Assembly (NCBI GenBank): GCA_015489265.1
Contig: WFZY01000143.1
Coordinates: forward strand, 1-8,867
DNA length: 8,867 bases
Origin: Flavobacteriaceae bacterium
GTDB lineage: Bacteria > Bacteroidota > Bacteroidia > Flavobacteriales > Flavobacteriaceae
Direction of reading: 5' to 3'
Part shown: positions 5,928 to 8,867 of the stretch, in pieces
How the letters are laid out: every line of letters begins with the position of its first letter
Position numbering within the stretch: position 1 is the first letter of the stretch
The notes under the pieces: generated by a model
What the model was told of the DNA's origin: nothing
Database searches by the model: none
Seen by the model: the letters and a program-made list of their open reading frames with translations, nothing else
Program-made: the position numbers and the translations under genes

Positions 5928-7889
5928 TTAATTAAAAAATATCCACCTTATCCCGAAACGAATATTAAAATCGCGATAGGGCTGTAAGGGCGCTACATAA
6001 TAATCGGGATTTTTCTGTTTCTGCAAGCTGTTCAAATGTTGCAATTTGAAATACAAGCGAAAGCGTTTGACTTTAAAATTGATAAAATAATCCACTATAG
6101 GATAGCCCCCGATTTTTTGATAATCTTGGACCAAGAAATCAGCCAATACCGGATTGTAAGCTCGCGCATAAAAAGCTTCAAAATACTTGGCTGTAACGCC
6201 GGTTTGCACATACAAATTGTGCTGATAAAAATAATGTGAATAAAACAAAGACCCGCGTAATACATAAGCCGGTAATGATAAAATATCTTTGCCATCTAAA
6301 ACTTTTTGCAGCAAAACATCACCCGATATGCCCCAGTGCTTGTAACGATAATCATTTTGATATTTTAAAGCGGTATATTTGACGCCCGTTGCATCTTGAC
6401 GGGGCAAAGAATCTGTTCCGAAATAAGTATAATTGTTGACAATAATTTGATTCAGCGACAATTTACCGAAAATTTTATGTGAGAGTTTGACTTGTAGTTT
6501 TTGAACCAATTCGTTTTTATATTCCGGATGATACCAATTGTATTTATCATACGCACTTTGGTATAAAATATATTTAAAATCCGGACGTTTTGAAATACTT
6601 TTTAAATCAGCGGACAAGTGTATATTTTTAGGCAGCGTATAGGAAGCATTGGCTTCTAAATAATAACCTGCGATATTATTGGTAAATCCGATATTGAGTT
6701 GACCTTTTAAAGATAATTTACCGAGTTTGACCTTTAAACTGTTATCCAGCGATAAATCGTTATATTCCAAAAATTTGGGATACGTCTTTCCATTTAAGAC
6801 TTTCAAACTATCTAAACTGTAATATTGATAAATGTACCGGATGCCACTTTCCAGTTTCAACTGTTTGATTTTGAACTGTAAACCCGCAAAATTTTCAAAA
6901 CTTTTCAGGTTGAGACTATCTTTGAATTTTTTGTCGGTTTGCGTACTTTTTCCTAAAATATCGACAGGTTTGTTTTGGGTAAATTGATACATGTGGTAGC
7001 TGTATGTTGCCCTGTCAACTAATAAAAACTTATTTTTTAAAATTCCGTAAGATTGCCCGGCATATAAACGGCGTTTTTTAAGATCATTTTCGGCATCATT
7101 CAAATTGACTTCTATCCGGCTGCGATCACTAAAAATATCTCCGGCTTGTTCAAACTGCAGCACATCTTTCAATCCGCCGTTTTCTTCATTGATTTTGTGA
7201 TAGGTGTAGTAATAAGCTTTGAGCTTGTAATGCTCATTTTTAGATTGGTAATTCAAACTGACAAATACACGGTCGCTATTGGCAATGCTGCGTTTGTATA
7301 AGCCCAATGAACTCAAACCGCGGTAACCGGCAGCAATATTGAGTTGCGGATTGATATTGGTAGCAAAAACACTATTGACCACTTGTCCTTGATTAATCCC
7401 GTTTTGGTAACTCAAGTCGGAATAAGGTGTCGGCGTTTTAAAAAAAGGCACTTGCGTGTGCGTCCAATAGTCAGTTAGTTTGGTGTCTGCAATAAATCCC
7501 GGCATGATATCTTCGGTGGTAATATCAAAGCTTAGGTTGGTTACCGGCTGTCCGGTATTTTGAAAACTCAAAAACGGAAAGTCATCTTTAAAAAGCGGAT
7601 TAAAACGCTCATAATCTCTGATAGTCAACGTGGTATCTACCGTAATTGTATCATTTTTGACATTGAAAATTTTATAATCGGTAGCCGGCAGTTTTTTGAT
7701 TTTAACCTTAACACTATCTTTTTTTGATTTGATATTGCCCAATCCGCCACCGCGAATACCTTGCAAACCCTTATCGATTTGTGCAGTTGTATTTAATAAA
7801 GCAAAGAAAAATAGTATGTTAAATAGAAATAGTTTCAATACAATAGCTTTTACGGGCAAATTTACAATTTTTATACTAGCTTTTGCCAC
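5928..7889 (-). CDS. Putative outer-membrane porin (Porin_10-like family)
   Basis: The frame encodes up to 653 residues. An N-terminal hydrophobic segment (KLFLFNILFFFALLNTTAQ, residues 19-37) is a signal peptide with cleavage probably before Q37. Then come a short basic linker, a conserved-looking TIRDYERFNPLFKDDFPFL region (near 88-106), and GQVVNSVFATNINPQLNIA, as in Bacteroidota 'putative porin' proteins. The remainder is aromatic-rich alternating sequence typical of beta-strands, ending in FGIRWIFFN, a plausible barrel-end strand. It probably forms an outer-membrane barrel; its substrate is unknown. The annotated start is a GTG at 7889, and no ATG occurs before about residue 129. A TTG at 7838 (residue 18) would give a compact signal peptide of about 19 residues and is a serious alternative. 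It converges on tsf and lies downstream of a terminator, so it is probably transcribed on its own. Confidence 0.85.
   Translation of the reverse strand: MAKASIKIVNLPVKAIVLKLFLFNILFFFALLNTTAQIDKGLQGIRGGGLGNIKSKKDSVKVKIKKLPATDYKIFNVKNDTITVDTTLTIRDYERFNPLFKDDFPFLSFQNTGQPVTNLSFDITTEDIMPGFIADTKLTDYWTHTQVPFFKTPTPYSDLSYQNGINQGQVVNSVFATNINPQLNIAAGYRGLSSLGLYKRSIANSDRVFVSLNYQSKNEHYKLKAYYYTYHKINEENGGLKDVLQFEQAGDIFSDRSRIEVNLNDAENDLKKRRLYAGQSYGILKNKFLLVDRATYSYHMYQFTQNKPVDILGKSTQTDKKFKDSLNLKSFENFAGLQFKIKQLKLESGIRYIYQYYSLDSLKVLNGKTYPKFLEYNDLSLDNSLKVKLGKLSLKGQLNIGFTNNIAGYYLEANASYTLPKNIHLSADLKSISKRPDFKYILYQSAYDKYNWYHPEYKNELVQKLQVKLSHKIFGKLSLNQIIVNNYTYFGTDSLPRQDATGVKYTALKYQNDYRYKHWGISGDVLLQKVLDGKDILSLPAYVLRGSLFYSHYFYQHNLYVQTGVTAKYFEAFYARAYNPVLADFLVQDYQKIGGYPIVDYFINFKVKRFRLYFKLQHLNSLQKQKNPDYYVAPLQPYRDFNIRFGIRWIFFN
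7857..7864 (-). promoter_or_regulatory. Candidate -7 element for the porin gene
   Basis: On the minus strand, 7864-7857 reads TAAATTTG, a perfect TAnnTTTG match, and would start transcription near 7850, just upstream of the alternative TTG start at 7838. No convincing TTTG lies 19-21 bases further upstream. A second match (TATTTTTG, 7908-7901) overlaps the tail of the preceding terminator and also lacks a -33 partner. The promoter assignment is tentative. Confidence 0.3.
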
Positions 7890-7900
7890 AATGATAATGC

Positions 7901-7936
7901 CAAAAATAAAAGCCGGTCAATGAACAACCGGCTTTT
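7901..7936 (-). terminator. Intrinsic terminator after the DsbD-like gene
   Basis: On the minus strand a perfect 10-bp stem (AAAAGCCGGT at 7936-7927 with ACCGGCTTTT at 7917-7908) encloses a 9-base loop. It is followed by ATTTTTG, making a T-rich tail. It lies about 40 bases past the stop codon of the DsbD-like gene and ends 11 bases before the GTG of the porin frame, which separates the two transcripts. Confidence 0.85.
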
Positions 7937-7973
7937 CTATGTTTGCTTGTGCTACCCTAGAAATCAGGATATT

Positions 7974-8867
7974 TTAAGGTTGTTTTTTGAAATTTTCAAT
8001 CCCTTTCTTTAACCACCGGTAATAAGCATCTACATCAGGGGTGTACCCAATCGGTTCATTCATATGCTCTCCCTTATGATTTTCTATAACGTAAAGTGGT
8101 TGCGAATTATTTTTGTATTTAAAAGTTTCGAGTTCGCTCCATTTTTGTCCGACTGTGGTTACTTTGTCACCGGTATATTTTGAAATATATTGTTTATCTT
8201 TTGGTAATTTGGTGCGTTCATCTACAAACAACGACACTAAAACGACATCATTTTGAAAAATGGGCAAAATTTTATCTTTACTCCAAACATTTTCTTCCAT
8301 CAAACGGCAATTTTGACAAGCCCGTCCGGTAAAATCCACCAATAATGGTTTGTTGACTTTTTTGGCATATGCCATAGCCATATCATAGTCTTCAAAAGCA
8401 ACGATATTGTTTGGTCCGTATTCGGCTCCTTCCGGTAAAATATGAGTTGTTTGAATTGATGAATTAGTTTGTGTATAACCAACGCCAAATTTAGATTCGG
8501 CATATTTCATGGGCGGCGGAAAACCACTGATAATATTTAAAGGCGCACCCCACAATCCGGGTAATAAGTATAGCGCAAATGACAGCGTAAATAAGCCGAA
8601 TAAAAATCTGAAAACCCCAATGGTTTCAACAGGCGCATCATGCGATAAGCGAATTTTTCCGAATAAATACATTGCCATGGTCAAAGTAATGGCAATCCAG
8701 ATAGCGATAAAAATTTCCCGTTGTAAGAAATGCCATTGATTGACCAAATCGGCATTGGATAAAAATTTGAAAGCAAAAGCCAATTCAATAAAACCGAAAA
8801 TAACTTTAACACTATTGAGCCAAGCACCGGATTGGGGTAATTTTTTAAGCAATACCGGAAAGAAAGC
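7974..8867 (-). CDS. dsbD: DsbD-type thiol:disulfide interchange protein, C-terminal part (partial)
   Basis: The frame is open to the right edge and encodes the last 297 residues; the true start lies outside the window. The TTG at 8852 is internal. In fragment numbering, three hydrophobic helices are visible near 18-38, 51-70 and 83-105, matching the last part of the DsbD membrane domain. A periplasmic thioredoxin-like domain follows, with LLVDFTGRACQNCRLMEENV near 175-194. C184-Q-N-C187 is the redox-active CxxC pair, and SQPLYVI near 255-261 supplies the thioredoxin-type proline. Proteins of this family carry electrons from cytoplasmic thioredoxin across the inner membrane to periplasmic thiols. 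The arrangement resembles Bacteroidota DsbD, but the N-terminal domain and the membrane cysteines cannot be seen here. The stop TAA is at 7976-7974, with a terminator about 40 bases on. Confidence 0.9.
   Translation of the reverse strand, partial: AFFPVLLKKLPQSGAWLNSVKVIFGFIELAFAFKFLSNADLVNQWHFLQREIFIAIWIAITLTMAMYLFGKIRLSHDAPVETIGVFRFLFGLFTLSFALYLLPGLWGAPLNIISGFPPPMKYAESKFGVGYTQTNSSIQTTHILPEGAEYGPNNIVAFEDYDMAMAYAKKVNKPLLVDFTGRACQNCRLMEENVWSKDKILPIFQNDVVLVSLFVDERTKLPKDKQYISKYTGDKVTTVGQKWSELETFKYKNNSQPLYVIENHKGEHMNEPIGYTPDVDAYYRWLKKGIENFKKQP

Noticed and set aside
7696..7923. 75-residue plus-strand frame over the porin N-terminus
   Set aside because: It lies opposite the well-supported signal peptide and early porin sequence and has no recognisable content.
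8850..8852. TTG as the start of the DsbD-like gene
   Set aside because: The frame continues upstream to the edge with family-like residues (AFFPV), and a DsbD protein must have more membrane helices before this point. The gene is truncated by the window, not started here.
1..8867. CRISPR array, insertion sequence, tRNA, rRNA or phage genes
   Set aside because: No regularly spaced repeats, transposase-like frames, terminal inverted repeats or tRNA/rRNA-like sequence was found on either strand; all long frames are explained by the listed genes.

Overview
The window looks like an AT-rich chromosomal segment from the Bacteroidota, most likely a Flavobacteriia-type organism. Four things point there: the gene order rplM-rpsI-rpsB-tsf, the TTTG / TAnnTTTG promoter style, A-rich regions instead of clear Shine-Dalgarno sites, and the neighbouring families (a Porin_10-like 'putative porin', a Bacteroidota-type DsbD, and a peptidase/PD40/beta-barrel protein). 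No mobile element, CRISPR array, tRNA or rRNA is visible.

Left (1-2605, minus strand): one long reading frame, cut by the left edge, encodes a secreted three-part protein. It has a signal peptide, an HExxH metallopeptidase-like domain, a PD40/TolB-like beta-propeller, and the start of an outer-membrane barrel. It diverges from the ribosomal-protein operon across a 368-base AT-rich gap. That gap carries a good promoter for the operon and a weaker one for the minus-strand gene.

Centre (2974-5758, plus strand): rplM (L13), rpsI (S9), rpsB (S2) and tsf (EF-Ts) form a compact translation operon. rplM and rpsI overlap by one base. The 95-base rpsI-rpsB gap holds the most interesting non-coding signal here: nested complementary segments that can fold into a three-way junction or into a competing long-range helix just ahead of the S2 start codon. 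This suggests an S2 autoregulatory leader. A strong hairpin with A and T flanks, suited to both strands, closes the operon and separates it from the convergent porin gene.

Right (5928-8867, minus strand): a predicted outer-membrane porin with no plausible ATG start, then a terminator hairpin, then the C-terminal part of a DsbD-type thiol:disulfide interchange protein that runs off the right edge. The porin, the DsbD-like protein and the left-hand protein all belong to the cell envelope, but nothing in the sequence ties them into one pathway.

Overall this is mostly ordinary housekeeping and envelope DNA. I do not see a novel multi-gene system. The best lead is the structured rpsB leader, followed by the architecture of the peptidase-propeller-barrel protein and the porin start.
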